Position numbers and translations under genes: made by a program. This document shows positions 20,801-34,300 of a stretch of 64,000 bases of DNA, piece by piece (position 1 is the stretch's first letter; each line of letters starts with the position of its first letter). This stretch comes from Ostrinia nubilalis (taxonomy: Eukaryota; Arthropoda; Insecta; Lepidoptera; Crambidae), in assembly GCF_963855985.1 (NCBI RefSeq), contig NC_087106.1, forward strand, positions 665,001 to 729,000. The letters run 5' to 3'. The notes below the pieces were generated by a model. It saw nothing but the letters and a program-made list of their open reading frames with translations, made no database searches and was not told the origin of the DNA.

Positions 20801-23800
20801 AGTCTGCCAACCCCGTGAGAGATACTGCCGGCCTTATAAGCCAAGTTGTAGGCAAAACGAACGCCAGTGACTTGAGTGCCATATCAAAAGCATTTAATGA
20901 AGCAGTTGAACTGATTGAATCTAATGAAAATTCGATAAATATATTTAAGATGTAAGTATCGCAATTAAAACTTAAATTACTAACAATAATTAATAGTCTT
21001 ATGTCTTTTTAGTATCTAATACAAGTTTCAATTCATTTCATATTACTAATGCTTAATGCACCAACTGAACACTTGGATAGTTGACACCTAAAATTGCTAT
21101 TACTCGTAAAATAACTGTGGTACAATTTGGTTTTGATAGCTTTGAAAATGTATGTCATTTTATACATAGATGGTGTGGTTACACCACTGATAAAATTGAC
21201 TAATTTCTCTATCTCAGACTAATATGCTTCATTATAATTTATCAAATTAACAAGAGCGTTATAATTAAGACAATAAAAATTGCCTCATTTTCAGTTTAGC
21301 CCAAGTAATGAGTTTCGTAAACAAATTCTTGCCAGAGGCCACAAGGCACGAGGTGTTATTCTACGCCACGCTGCTGGCCAAACTCGTGGAGGGAGCCACA
21401 CAGGTCGTCAGCGTCAACCTCAACATACAGGAGGTGGCCTATGACGTCAGCACGAGGCACCCGGAGGGGGTCCAAGTGTTGATGGCCCTCCCGCTGCCCA
21501 TAGTGAGGAAAGGCTTCGAGGGCCTGGCTGATGCGGAAAGAGTGCAGGTAATTGTGACGTATTTTCTAGTCAACATACAAAAGGTGGCCTATAACGTCAG
21601 CCGGAGACCTGTGGGGGTCCAAGTGTTGTTGGAACTCCCACTGCCCATAGTGAGGAAAGAATTCGAGGGATTAGCTGATGCTGAGAGGGTGCAGGTAATT
21701 AAGTATATTGTAGTCAGCATGAACCCGGGCCAGGGGGCCTATGACGTCAGCAGGAGGCACCCGGAAGGGTCCAAGTGTTGGTGGGTCTCCCACTGCCGCT
21801 CGTGAGGAAAGGATTCGAGGGCCTGGCCGATGCTGAAAGGGTGCAGGTAGTTATGACGTATATTATAGTCAGCATGAACGTCAGCATATAGGAGGTGGCC
21901 TATGACGTCAGAAATAGGCACCCGAAAGGAGGAAAGGCTTCGAGGGCCTGGCTGATGCGAAGAGAGTGCAGGTAATTGTGACGTATATTGTAGTAAACAT
22001 TAAGGAAGTGGCCTATGACGTCAGCCAGAGGCACCCCGAGGGGGTCCAAGTGTTGTTGGGTCTCCCACTGCAACTTGTGAGGAAAGGCTTCGAAGACCTA
22101 GTTGATGCGGAAAGAGTGAAGGTAAATATGACGTATATTATAGTCAGCATGAACGTCACTCACAGGAGAGGGCCTATGACGTCAGCCAGAGGCACCCAGA
22201 GGGGGTCCAAGTGTTGTTGAGTCTCCCACTGCCACTCGTTAGGATAGGATTCGAGGGCCTGGCTGATGCGGAAAGGGTGCAGGTAATTGTGACGAATATT
22301 GTAGTCAAATTAAGGAGGTGGTGTAGTCAACATACAAAAGGTGGCCTATACGTTAGCCGGAGGCCTGTGGAGGTCCAAGTGTTGTTGGAACTCCCACTGC
22401 CCATAGTGAGAAAGGATCGTCACACACAGGAGAGGGCCTATGACGTCAGCCGGAGGCACCCGGGGGGAGTCCAAGTGTTGTCGAGTCTTCCGCTACCGCT
22501 CGTGAGGAAAGGCTTCGAGGGCCTGGCTGATGCGGAAAGGGTGCAGGTAATTGTGACGTATATTGTAGACAGCATTTGAACGTCAGCATATAGGAGGTGG
22601 CCTATGACGTCAGCAATAGGCACCCGATGGGAGGAAAGGCTTCGAGAGACTGGCTAATGCTGAGACTGTGCAGGTAATTGTGACGTATATTACAGTCAGC
22701 ACCAACCACACGTACAGGAGGTCGCCTATGACGTCAGCCGGAGGCACCCGGAAGGCGTGAAGATATTATTGGGAGGAGGAGGGGGTCTAAGTGTTGTTCG
22801 AGTCTCCCACTGCCACTCGTGAGGAAAGCATTCGAGGGCCTTGCTGATGCTGAAAGAATGCAGATAATAAATGATATTGCATTGCAAGGAAACTGTTACA
22901 AATCTAAGCCCGAAGCTAGCCAAATTGTGCCAATGTAAGAAACTTAAGCCACCACAATATTACAAAAAAATTAGGCTTATTCTCGATTGGAAACTCCTAT
23001 CTTTTACAGGTCTTGATATTTTGTATTAATGTACTAAGGCGTATTTAATTATTTTGATTCCTAAACTCGCCCATGATGTTTCAGCTAATGACTTCAAAGC
23101 TGAACGTACGTGGACAAGTGTTTTGCGACGCCAACAAACTGGCGGGTTTCTTCGCTGTGTCCAAAGACGAAGCGGCCGCGCTGAAGAAACAGCTGTGCAC
23201 AGATGCCTGGAAAAACTACATGGGAGACTTCATACAGTCCTTCGGGATATACGACGTTAAGGATATCGTGAGTTGTTATTAGTTTTTACTGAAGTAAGTA
23301 TTTCCACATCGCCCGTTTGGTAGCGCCCTGCATCCAGCGCCTTCCTGCTACCTTTATGAGGCCGTCGGTTTACCTTGTGGGTAGACATCCCACGCTGCGT
23401 TTTCTTTTGTGGGCGTCCTATGGCTAAAATGATAATGATGATGAAATGAAGGATTTGGTTGACACTCCCAATGCTGGCCAGATGGGTCGGAAGGCCTGAG
23501 GTCCGCATATGTGCCTCTTAAACGCTTTTTATTACATCCATGAGAAGAGAGTGGATGATCCTATTTTATTCTACTGTGACCATATTATGTTACGGCATTT
23601 TAACCAATTTAAAAAAGCAGCAGGTTCTCAATATGGTCGGTTACAATCTTCAAAAGTCATGGTAGTAATTCGTCACCTATTCAACACGTTATACATTAAT
23701 AAATATAAATTATACCACATAGCAAACGCTTTGCCAGTCCCAAATGTGTGTTTATAGGAAGTCATCATCATTATCAAATAATGAAATGTTATGCACTCGT

Positions 23801-25345
23801 GTGGCAGGCAATCATTAGGCACTAAAGACAACCTTCACCGCGTGTTATTTGCAGTTTGCAGAATCATTTATATGAATTTGCACTCTATTCATATGTTATT
23901 TATTTAGACGCGGCCAAAAATACTTCAATGTGTCGATCACGTTTTTTGCACTGCTCGATGCAAAACAAGTTTTTGTAGCATGTTAAGTATGTGTTGCAAC
24001 TGCATAATTTGAACCTTAGTTACCTATGTGAAGTACCTATTATTTACTTGTTTTCATTGTAAATTAAAATATCCAGTAAAATGAAGATTAATCATGTTCT
24101 GAAGCCTACTTTTTTGGGTCGGGATGCTGTACTTAGTCAAAAGTCAAAACGAATACTTCCACAATAAACATGACGACTTAAACTTAGTAATATGTAGTTG
24201 CGGGTTTGAAACCTACTAGAGGCAAATGTAATGCCCGTTTTCAACTTCAATCCCCAAGTTTTAAATTACCTCTATGCGCTATAGTAGCACATAACAGGGA
24301 TTTTGTTTTCAAAGGTGTCACTTAAAAATTAGAAATAAGGGATTGATGGTGAAAACGGGTATTAAACTTATAGTTGCGGTTTTGAATACTACTGGAGGCA
24401 AATGTTGTAGTATTATATAAATTCCTAACTAGGTTTATTATTGTCCTGTCTCTATAGAAGCTTTGCTTAATTAAGCCGTAATAGCAATTATTTGGAACAC
24501 TTTCAGATAAACAACATGGCATCCATAGTGGTCCAAGAGACTTTCGGCAAGGACGTGTCCGACCAGCTCTACACCATAGACAAAGACTTCGAGATCCTGC
24601 AGAACTTCACCGACACGCTTGTAAAGCGGGAGTCGAAGGGAACGAGACACGTCGACTGGAACGCGCTGTTCAACGTGACAGATGATTCGGAGTTCATGAG
24701 GATTTTTACAGAGAGAGGACACTTGGGGAAGCAAATTTTGTAAGTAAAGCTGCCTTAAAATGTCTTTATTTATTTATAACAAGACATACACTAAAAAACA
24801 ATAACACAACGTATTTGAACTTAATCTAAGTGCTGCCTTAATTATAATTTATGAATTAAGATTGAATTAAAATAATTTAGACAAACCCACAAGCTAGAAC
24901 CGAGAGAGTTTCCTTAAAATTGTTCACCAGTTGGCGCTTCTGGCGAGTAAAGTCAGGACCTTGTGACAGGTCGCTTGCTTGTGCCTGAAACAGTGGCGCC
25001 TACTGGTGACGCTATAGCGGTTCGCATTTATTTGCAATCACTGGATTGCATACGTTAGTTGGCGCCACTGTCGAGTGAGATCCTACCCCCTGCCAGTGGT
25101 GCCAACTAATGAATGCAAATACGGAAACCCTCAGACCAGAAACTCAAATTACGATTGCGTCAATTTCTTTGTCAAAAAACCCTGATAAAGGGACTTGCAT
25201 CTTTTGGCTACCATGACTTAGAAGACCTTCTTTCAAGGCCTGTAGTACTGTAGGCTTTTATTCGAACTTAACCGTGTCTTGAGTAGTGGTCTTTAAAAAC
25301 CGATCCCAAGATTAAAATCGTAGGGCTACCCATCGCACACAAACT

Positions 25346-25384
<39 letters not shown>

Positions 25385-28300
25385 ACACACACACACACAC
25401 GTACACTTACAACCTTATTCAAATATTTAAAAAACTGTAAGAATTTGCTTCTGTAAAATATATCTATATATCCATATACTTACTAGGTAGGCCCCAGCCT
25501 CAGATTAATGTAAGTACTTGCTTGTAAAAGTAAATAAAAAGATTTTATTTTATTTTATTTTATTTTATTTTATTTGTATTTATAACAAATATATTTTTCA
25601 GAATAACAGTCCACGGCGCCCTCGCCAAGGAGGTAGTCAAACAAAACGCGATCCTAGAGTACAAGATATCGCCCATACTGCTGGACCTGACGACGGTGGT
25701 GCTCGCCATCCAGGAGCAACTCGCGCTGACGCCGCGCCACGTCACCGAGGCGGTCAAGACACGGTACCCAGCTATAGTGGAGACCATGCTGAACACTTTG
25801 CTGGATGAGAATAAGGTAAGAAATGCTATACAGGGTGAATCAATTAATAATAATAATAACAAATAATAAAAACGTTTATTTGAACCAAAAGTTACATTAT
25901 GCATGTATTACTATGCTAAAGTTAAAATTATGATGAGAAAAACTTAACCTCAGGCCCTTGTTTCCAGGTTCTAGTGTTTTGAATAACCAATCAGATTTCA
26001 TTAATTATTTATTGGAGAATGAAATCTGATTGGCTATTCAAAACATTTCTCCGCTCCGCTATTTGGTGGAAATCGGGCCTTACCAATTTTTGTGTAACTC
26101 AGTGTCATGTTGATTAAATATCTGAGTATATAAGTTATACAACTAAGTACTCGTATATTACTCATTTTGAAAAGATCTCAAGAGAGACGATAATCTGTTT
26201 ACTTTCTATTTAGCATATGGGGCATTTCACGCGAAGCGGACAGCGAAAATCTAGTCAGGTTTTGGATTTTGTTCATATTTGGATTAAATGTACTGCTATA
26301 TGACCTGAATGGATGTGCATCATTATAATTTTTTTATGAAGCTTAGTTTATTTTTTATGAGCGTTCAAAAAATTGGTAAAATTTTAGGAACAGATTTTTC
26401 AGAAGCTTTTACTGCTATTATTACATTTGATTAAAAATAAACTAACTATTGGACTTTTGAGAATAAATAACTGTGTTTCTTACTGTTTACTACAAATTTG
26501 AAATTTCTTTTTTGTTCACATAGAAAACCGGAAGTAAAGTTTTAAAATCGAATTTTACAAAACTTCGGGATTTTTTAAATTTTAAATTTTTATTTTAAAA
26601 TATACCTAGTAGTCTATAAATAACGTGTGCAAAGTTGTAGAGTGGAGTCTGTATTGGTTTTTGATTTAGACGCAGTACAGTGCGAGCGCGCCGGAATGAG
26701 CGTCATACTGGCTATCGACATTTAGCTACTGTATAAAAATTATTTGTTCAAAAATAACTGAAACGTTAATATTGTTGCATGCATACTCTTAAACAATTAT
26801 AATTTTGACTCGGCGAACTTTGTACCGCCTAAAAACAATGATTGTTGGCATTGAGATGGTGCGTATTACGTTGCGGACTATCCACATCTTATTGAATAAT
26901 ACACTAAAAATATTATTCTTCTTTTTTAGGTAGTTTAGCTAGCTACCTCCATATCAAATTTCATCAAAATCTGCCCAGCCGTTCTTGACTTATAAATCGT
27001 GTAACTAACACGACTTTGTTTTATGTATAAAACAAAGAACGGCTGAACAGATTTTAATGATATTTGGCATAGAGATAGCTGGCACCCTGGACTAACATAT
27101 CCCGACTACCCAAAAAGAAGGGTAATGTTTTAAGAATATTATCCAATAAGTTGTGGGTGGTCTGCGACATAATACCATCTCAATGCCAAAAATCATTGTT
27201 TTTAGGCGGTACAAAGTTCGCCGAGTCAAAATTATAATTGTTTAAGAGTATGCATGCAACAATATTAACGTTTCAGTTATTTTTGAACAAATAATTTTTA
27301 TACAGTAGCTAAATGTCGATAGCCAGTATGACGCTCATTGCGGCGCGCTCGCACTGTACTGCGTCTAAATCAAAAACCAATACAGACTCCATTCTACAAC
27401 TTTGCACATGCTATTTATAGACTACTAGGTATATTTTAAAATAAAAATTAAAAATTTAAAAAATCCCGAAGTTTTGTAAAATTCGATTTTAAAACTTTAC
27501 TTCCGGTTTTCTATGTGAACAAAAAAGAAATTTCAAATTTGTAGTAAATAGTAAGAAACACAGTTATCTATTCTCAAAAGTCTAATGGTTAGTTTATTTT
27601 TAATCAAATGTAATAATAGCAGTAATAGCCTCTGAAAAATCTGTTCCTAAAATTTTACCAATTTTTTGAACGCTCATAAAAAATAAACTAAGCTTCAAAA
27701 AAAAATATAATGATGCACATCCATTCAGGTCATATAGCAGTACATTTAATCCAAATATGAACAAAATCCAAAACCTGACTTGATTTTCGCTGTCCGCTTC
27801 GCGTGAAATGCCCCATATATGACTTTATATCCTACACCCTGATCACCCTGGCTTGAAATATGTCGCAGGCAAATTGTATGATTCCGCATTTTACAAACGG
27901 CGTCGTCAATTTACAAACGCTCGCTGTTCTATGAAATGCCGAAGGCAAATTGGCAACTCGTTCAATTGATAAAATTTCGACTATGAATGTTGCAATAGGG
28001 TGACCATCATAAAACACACGTTGGACAAATCAGACATAATTTCAGAAATCAGGTTGGTATCTATTCAAGTAAGACAAACCTAAAATACTTGCTACTCCTA
28101 AAGTAATTAAAATATTTTCGTAACAAAAACAACACTAGACTAATTTAAACTATTGACGTACCTATAGGTAGGTACATAAAAATATGACATTAAATAAGTT
28201 TCGATAGTCAGTCCTTTAGGTAAGTCTTATATTTTAATTATACCACGAAGAAGTCTAGAAGACATAACACAATATTTTTTATACCAATATATTCCGCAGC

Positions 28301-31300
28301 AGTCCTCCGAGCACCAGATTCCATTGTCAGCTTAGCGTGTTTTACGTGCCGGATAACCTCAAAAACTATTTTATTTTTTCATAGCTTTTTCACTGCTCCT
28401 ATTTGTGAATCGTAAAATTTTCTTAACTCACTAAGTATAATAAATGTCTTTTTTTGTGAAAAGTCCTTTGAATACGTAGAATTTGCACTGTTTTCTGTAT
28501 CACAAAACCACTATCTGACGCCATTTTTCTTGTTTTGATTAGCAGCGCCTCGCGTGGTGAGAAAAAGAACTAAATACTTCAATTTGCCGCGGCATTTTGT
28601 AAACAGCGATTGAATTAGCTATCAAATGTTTTGGCATATTATAAAGTGCCAAGGCAATTTACATTTTGCCTTCGGCATTTCATAGAACAGCGAGCGTTTG
28701 TGAATTGACGACGCCGTTTGTAAAATGCGGAATCATTCATACAATTTGCCTGCGACATATACAACATACAGGGTGGAAACGATAAGTGATCTCACTCGAT
28801 TATTTCTAAACTATACAAGATATCGAAAAACTGGTTACTGATCCTGAAAGTGCTTCACAAGCTCTTTCAAACGGTACCAATAATAGTTTACAGAATGAAC
28901 TGGATCTATTCGAAAATTCAATGTTTCCAGCTTCCATACTAAATGTACGCAAACCACACAATATTACAAGTGTAATAAATTTTTTGTTAAATAATAAATT
29001 TAAAAAGTTGTTTAAATAAACTTGTAAATTGCATCTTATTTAAAACTATTTCTGGAAAACATTAGTTTTAGGCTTTACTTGCTATAATATTATCAAGAGA
29101 TGAGTGCCATGACTGTGATAGTACTAAATGTATGGAAGATGGAAACATTGAATTTTTGGATAGATCTCATTTATTCTGTAAGCTATTGTTGATACCGTTG
29201 GATAGAGCTCGTGAAGCACTTTTAAGATCAGTAACCAGTTTTGAGATATCTTGTGTAGTTTTTAGTATTATGTAACTTTACCAAATGTATGGAAGCTGGA
29301 AACATTGAATTTTCGGATAGTTCCAGTTTATTCTGTAACCTATTATTGGTACCATTTGAAAGAGCTCGTAAAGCACTTTCAGGATCAGTAACTAGTTTTT
29401 CGATATCTTGTATAGTTTAGAAATAATCGAGTGAGATCACTTATCGTTTCCACCCTGTATACAAATACAACAACTAACGAGTAATCGTGGCATCTAAATT
29501 AATACTATTCCACAAACCTTTTCAGACATACAAATCCCTCTCCACGGCAAGTGCAGACGTGGTGTGCGCGGGCGCTGACGCGGCGGGTACTTACCTCGTA
29601 CTACCGGAGGAAAACCGGGAACTACTGGTCGGAGCACTGTGCAACGCCACGCTGGCTATTGACGCTGGCTTGAAGAACGACTCTGCTGTTGGCAAAGCTG
29701 TAAGTAGTATTAATAACATGATACTTAGTGCTACTATCCACGTAAACCGCACGTCCATGTGCATGCTATCGTCAATTGACGATTTTTTGCATCTCGCGTA
29801 GAAAAAAACAAAAATGTGTCCATGGAGCGGCCGGTGGCGTCCTATCAGTAGTCTTGCGTTCGTCATGCGGTATGCAAGCATTCGTCAAATGACGGACAGT
29901 GGACAGTAGGCCTTAGGTAAATACTTCACTGCGAGCGAGCACGTGGTGTGCGCGGGCGCAGACGCAGCGGCTACTTACCTCGTACTACCGGAGGAAAACC
30001 GGGAGCTACTGGTCGGAGCACTGTGCAACGCCACGCTGGCTATTGATGCTGGCTTGAGGAATGATTCTTCTGCTGGGAAAGTACCGTACCGAAGCCTTGA
30101 TACTCGTACTAATATTAAAATACGTTTCCACAACCCATCTGGACGTACAAACCCTCTGTGAGCACGTGGTATGCGCGGGCGCAGATGTGATTTTTGCATT
30201 CAAAAGCGGTATTGACTGATTATAAGTTTTGACTCTAACATTAATTGTTATAAAGCAAAATTATTGGACCTCGCTACGTGCGAGGGATTTTTATCAATTA
30301 ATTAAAGGCCCTTAAATTATCGCCCGTTGAAACCTGGACACGCTGTATAAATATTTTTGTTTTCTACAGATATCAGCCGTGAAGAAGTCATCGCACATCC
30401 TCGACGAAGTGAACTGGACGAAGCTCATCGACGGCCTCAAGAACGTCTACGTGAAACTGGACCAAGATTACCCGTACCTGTTCGAGTTTGCGTCCTACGG
30501 CATGGACGATAAGGAGCACAGTCGCGTGAAGGAGCTGATGGATAAGGCGAGGGACTACTGGTTCAGTATCAAGAGTTTGGAGAGGAGCTTGCACTTGAGG
30601 TAATATCAGAAGCAGTTTGTTGCTGGGGAGATGTAACATTCTACTTATGTCCGAGATGGTGATAGCCTTTCTTTTCGCTTTACCTCCAATATACGGTCAA
30701 AACACACGCACACACACATTTTCACACATTTTTAATTTTTTAGTAGTTGGTTCAATTTTATTTTTATTTCACTCCATAACTTTGAACAAAATTATGTGAT
30801 AATTCTCAAGTCAAGTGCATACTTATTGTACCTACCTCAATATTTTAATTATGAAGTTGAAAAAATACTTTCATGGTATAATGTTAGAACATAGTAGACA
30901 TTCATCTTCGAGACAAGAAAATTATTGTGAACAACAGCTAGCTCATTCAACATAGGTACGAGTACACCCACCCACATATAATTATTTTTATGTATAACAG
31001 TATCAAGCTGGTATTCCGCCTTCTCGACCTGGTGGACCGAGGAGCGTTCGACCTCCATAGCGAGGGTTGGCTGAAGATGAAGCACGCCTTCAGCTCTTTG
31101 CAAGCGCCGCTGGCTGTAGTTGACGACTTCATTAGGCTGCTCACTGGTAAGGAACAAGATAAATTACCGAAAACCATAGTTATCGGAACGTAAAACCAAT
31201 AGATGGGAAAAGAGTGTAGTGAAAAAATTAAAAGTTCCCAACGCTATACAGGGTGGAAACGATCTACGGGTGATCTCACGCGATTATTTCTAAACTATAC

Positions 31301-34300
31301 AACATATACAGGGTGTTAGGTAAATGGGTATATGAGCCGAGACCAGCCCATGTTAACATAGTCATATAAATACTATAGTGGTGTCAGAAAGTCTGGGAAA
31401 GGTACCATTATTGAGTAATCAGCTGATTCAGTTTTTGTCGCCAAATTGCGTCGTGACACCCCTGAAAATTAATAGTACGACAAACTAGCGTAGATAAAAC
31501 AAATAACAGAAAATTCATTATAATTTTCTGCCTAAAAATTTGTCTCTGAGAGGCAAAAACCTTAAGCAATCCCCCAGGAAAATCAGTCCATCTAAAAAGA
31601 TTTAGCTCAAGTCAAATACCCCCTTACCTTATTTGATTCGATTTGGATTTTGGATAAGTAAAAGTAAACAAAGTGGTCAAGAATTAATTGTACTTCATTG
31701 ACTGTAACTTACTTATTAAATAAACTGAATAATCAGGACCGTTCATTGTGGACGTCATTCGGCTGAAATGAATGAAGGAACGAATCATTAAACTTGATAA
31801 CTTTGATTAAGGAAAATGAGACATTGTAGGTAATCATCTAAATTTTATCATCGTAAATCACGATATTGTGTACTAAAAATACCTTAACTAAAAATAAGAC
31901 ACCATTGAAAAAAAACCTTAGGCATTAAAGAAATGTGTCCAACGCACTGTTTAATCTTTGAAGGACAATGAAAGGTCTTTTGTTGATGAACAATGGGACC
32001 GGCACGTGTGGTGCGAGTGAGACGCAAGACGTATCGCACGGCGGCTTTCACTTGCAAGAAAGAGTCGGAAGATCATCGCGGCGCAGGAGTAGAGATGTGT
32101 AAGGAGGTGACATTGAAGGCAAAAAATCGATTAAGATTTGTCACGTGTTCAATAATAAATCGTTGAAGGATTTTTTTTCTACAAACAATAAATTTAGGTG
32201 CCATTAATTCATTTCCAATCATTAATGGAGACGACATGTGGTTGGGGTTAAGTTTTCATTTCATGATTGACTAATGAAGGTCGAGTCGTCTGGGGTCAAA
32301 GTGTCGTAATTACAGTGCCGTAATTACAATCCAATTGGTCAGTACAGTAGTCTTGCCGATTGTCTATCAATAGCCTATCGAAAGGCCACCCAAGCACTCA
32401 TACTATCGTTAATAAAATATCATATTTTCTAATCTAAGAAAAATAACAGCGTTTATCGCAAATTTCAATTTAGCTAAAACATTTCCAAAAGCATGGCAGA
32501 TTACGGTTTTCTTAATTTACCAAATAAAACTGTGTTGATTTTTTTTCAATGTCTTCTATCAATGCAATGGTATCGTTAAACTAATTTAGACCCATCGATA
32601 GTATGAGCGATTTCAGGTAGGTAGGATCTATCAATTAATCGATAATTGATTTTAAGACATTCCTATTGATTACTCAGATGGTTTTCAAACAATTTGATAT
32701 TTTAATCGATTTTTTTGATATCAATATCGATTACCGATTTTATGGAAAAAATAATGACCCCGCACTAGTTGCACCGCGCATGCGCCATGCGGCCATGTTT
32801 ATTTGTTTACATTATTTTGTCAGTAAATAATTTGCGTTCGTTGCGATGTTTTGTTGTTGACGTTCTGGATAATTAGATATTCAAATAGCTAAGTAATACA
32901 GTGAAATTATGGTGATGTGTGTTGAGTGGTGTTGGTGCAATAGGACTTTGTGTCTTCTTTAGTGTGATGAACGATTTATGTCCGGGAGACCTTCCATTCC
33001 ACGATGCCTTGTATCTTAATGTTTTCGCGGGTGGGTGAATCGACACCACCATACCACCGAAGGGAGACCCGGAGATCCCGTTCTTGAAAATAGGATTTCA
33101 CTACAAGAACCTACCCGGTCACTTGAAAGCGTGAGAAGGTGAATTAAGTGAGTGGATGGATGTGATAGATGTGTTGCGATTCGTTTTGTGAATTAGAGTG
33201 AAGTGTTACCCCCTGAATACCTTGGATTGCTTGCAGAGTCAATAAAAAGAGGTAAGTGAAGAATTGGTTCAAAAGTAATAATAAAAGTGGGCGGTGCCGA
33301 CTCGCGTCAAAATTTGTGAATGAAATACCGTTTGACCACGTTTGACCTAGGAGGGAGTTGCGCGATCGTAGGGCTGTCCAAAAATTAAAATAATAATAAT
33401 TTATTTAGTTTTGTATGGGAAAATATTTTTTATTAAATATTACGATATCCACTTTCTGACACCACTATAGTATTTATATGAGTATGTTAACATGGGCTAG
33501 TCTCGGCTCATATACCCATTTACCTAACACCCTGTATAAGGGATAGGGAAGCTGAAAACATTGAATTTTCGGATAAATACAATTTATTCTGTAACCTATT
33601 ATTGATTCCATTTGAAAGAGCTCGTGAAGCTCTTTCAGGATCAGTAACCAGTTTTTCGAATTATCTTGTGTAGTTTAGAAATAATCAAGTGAGATCAGTT
33701 ATCGTTTCCACCACAGATCACAGAGATGTGACAAGGGGGCGGGGCCGGTTTCGCAGCAATGCCCAAAAACAAAACACATTGCTCGTGACAGCAATGATGA
33801 CAGCAGCGACGTCATAATGTAAACAGTTTACATTGCTTGCGTAGTACTAAAGATTATTCGGACGTTGAGTACTGATATACGCAGTGGATAATGAGCATAT
33901 ATTTTGATTACTTTGGGGGGTGTAAATTTCTAATGCGACACTGACGCCCGTATTCACAAACGTCTTCATTAGATGACCTCATGGTCTCACAGTGCTCGTG
34001 GACGCACAGGGTGACACACGAACCAATCACAGAGCACTATTCAACGCTCTGCGTTCGATTTGCTGCTTCACTTAAGCAAGCATCGTTTGTGAATACGGGC
34101 GTGAGTTTCGAACTCAGCGCATTAGTTGGTATCTCTCTATGGTTTCCACCCTGTGTGCTTAGGAAATAAATTTCTAATGAAATGTTTTCTAGCGTTGGCG
34201 CGCAACGAGAGCTTTTCCTCAAGCCTGCCCGCTAAAACGTCGCAGGCCCTATCAGCCATCATCCCCAACATACCGCAGTTGGTGGTGGAAGTCGTCAACA

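Noticed and set aside
32780..33250. Less AT-rich stretch resembling a 5' leader of a gene
   Set aside because: It lies inside a TIR element and no exon with a credible frame follows.
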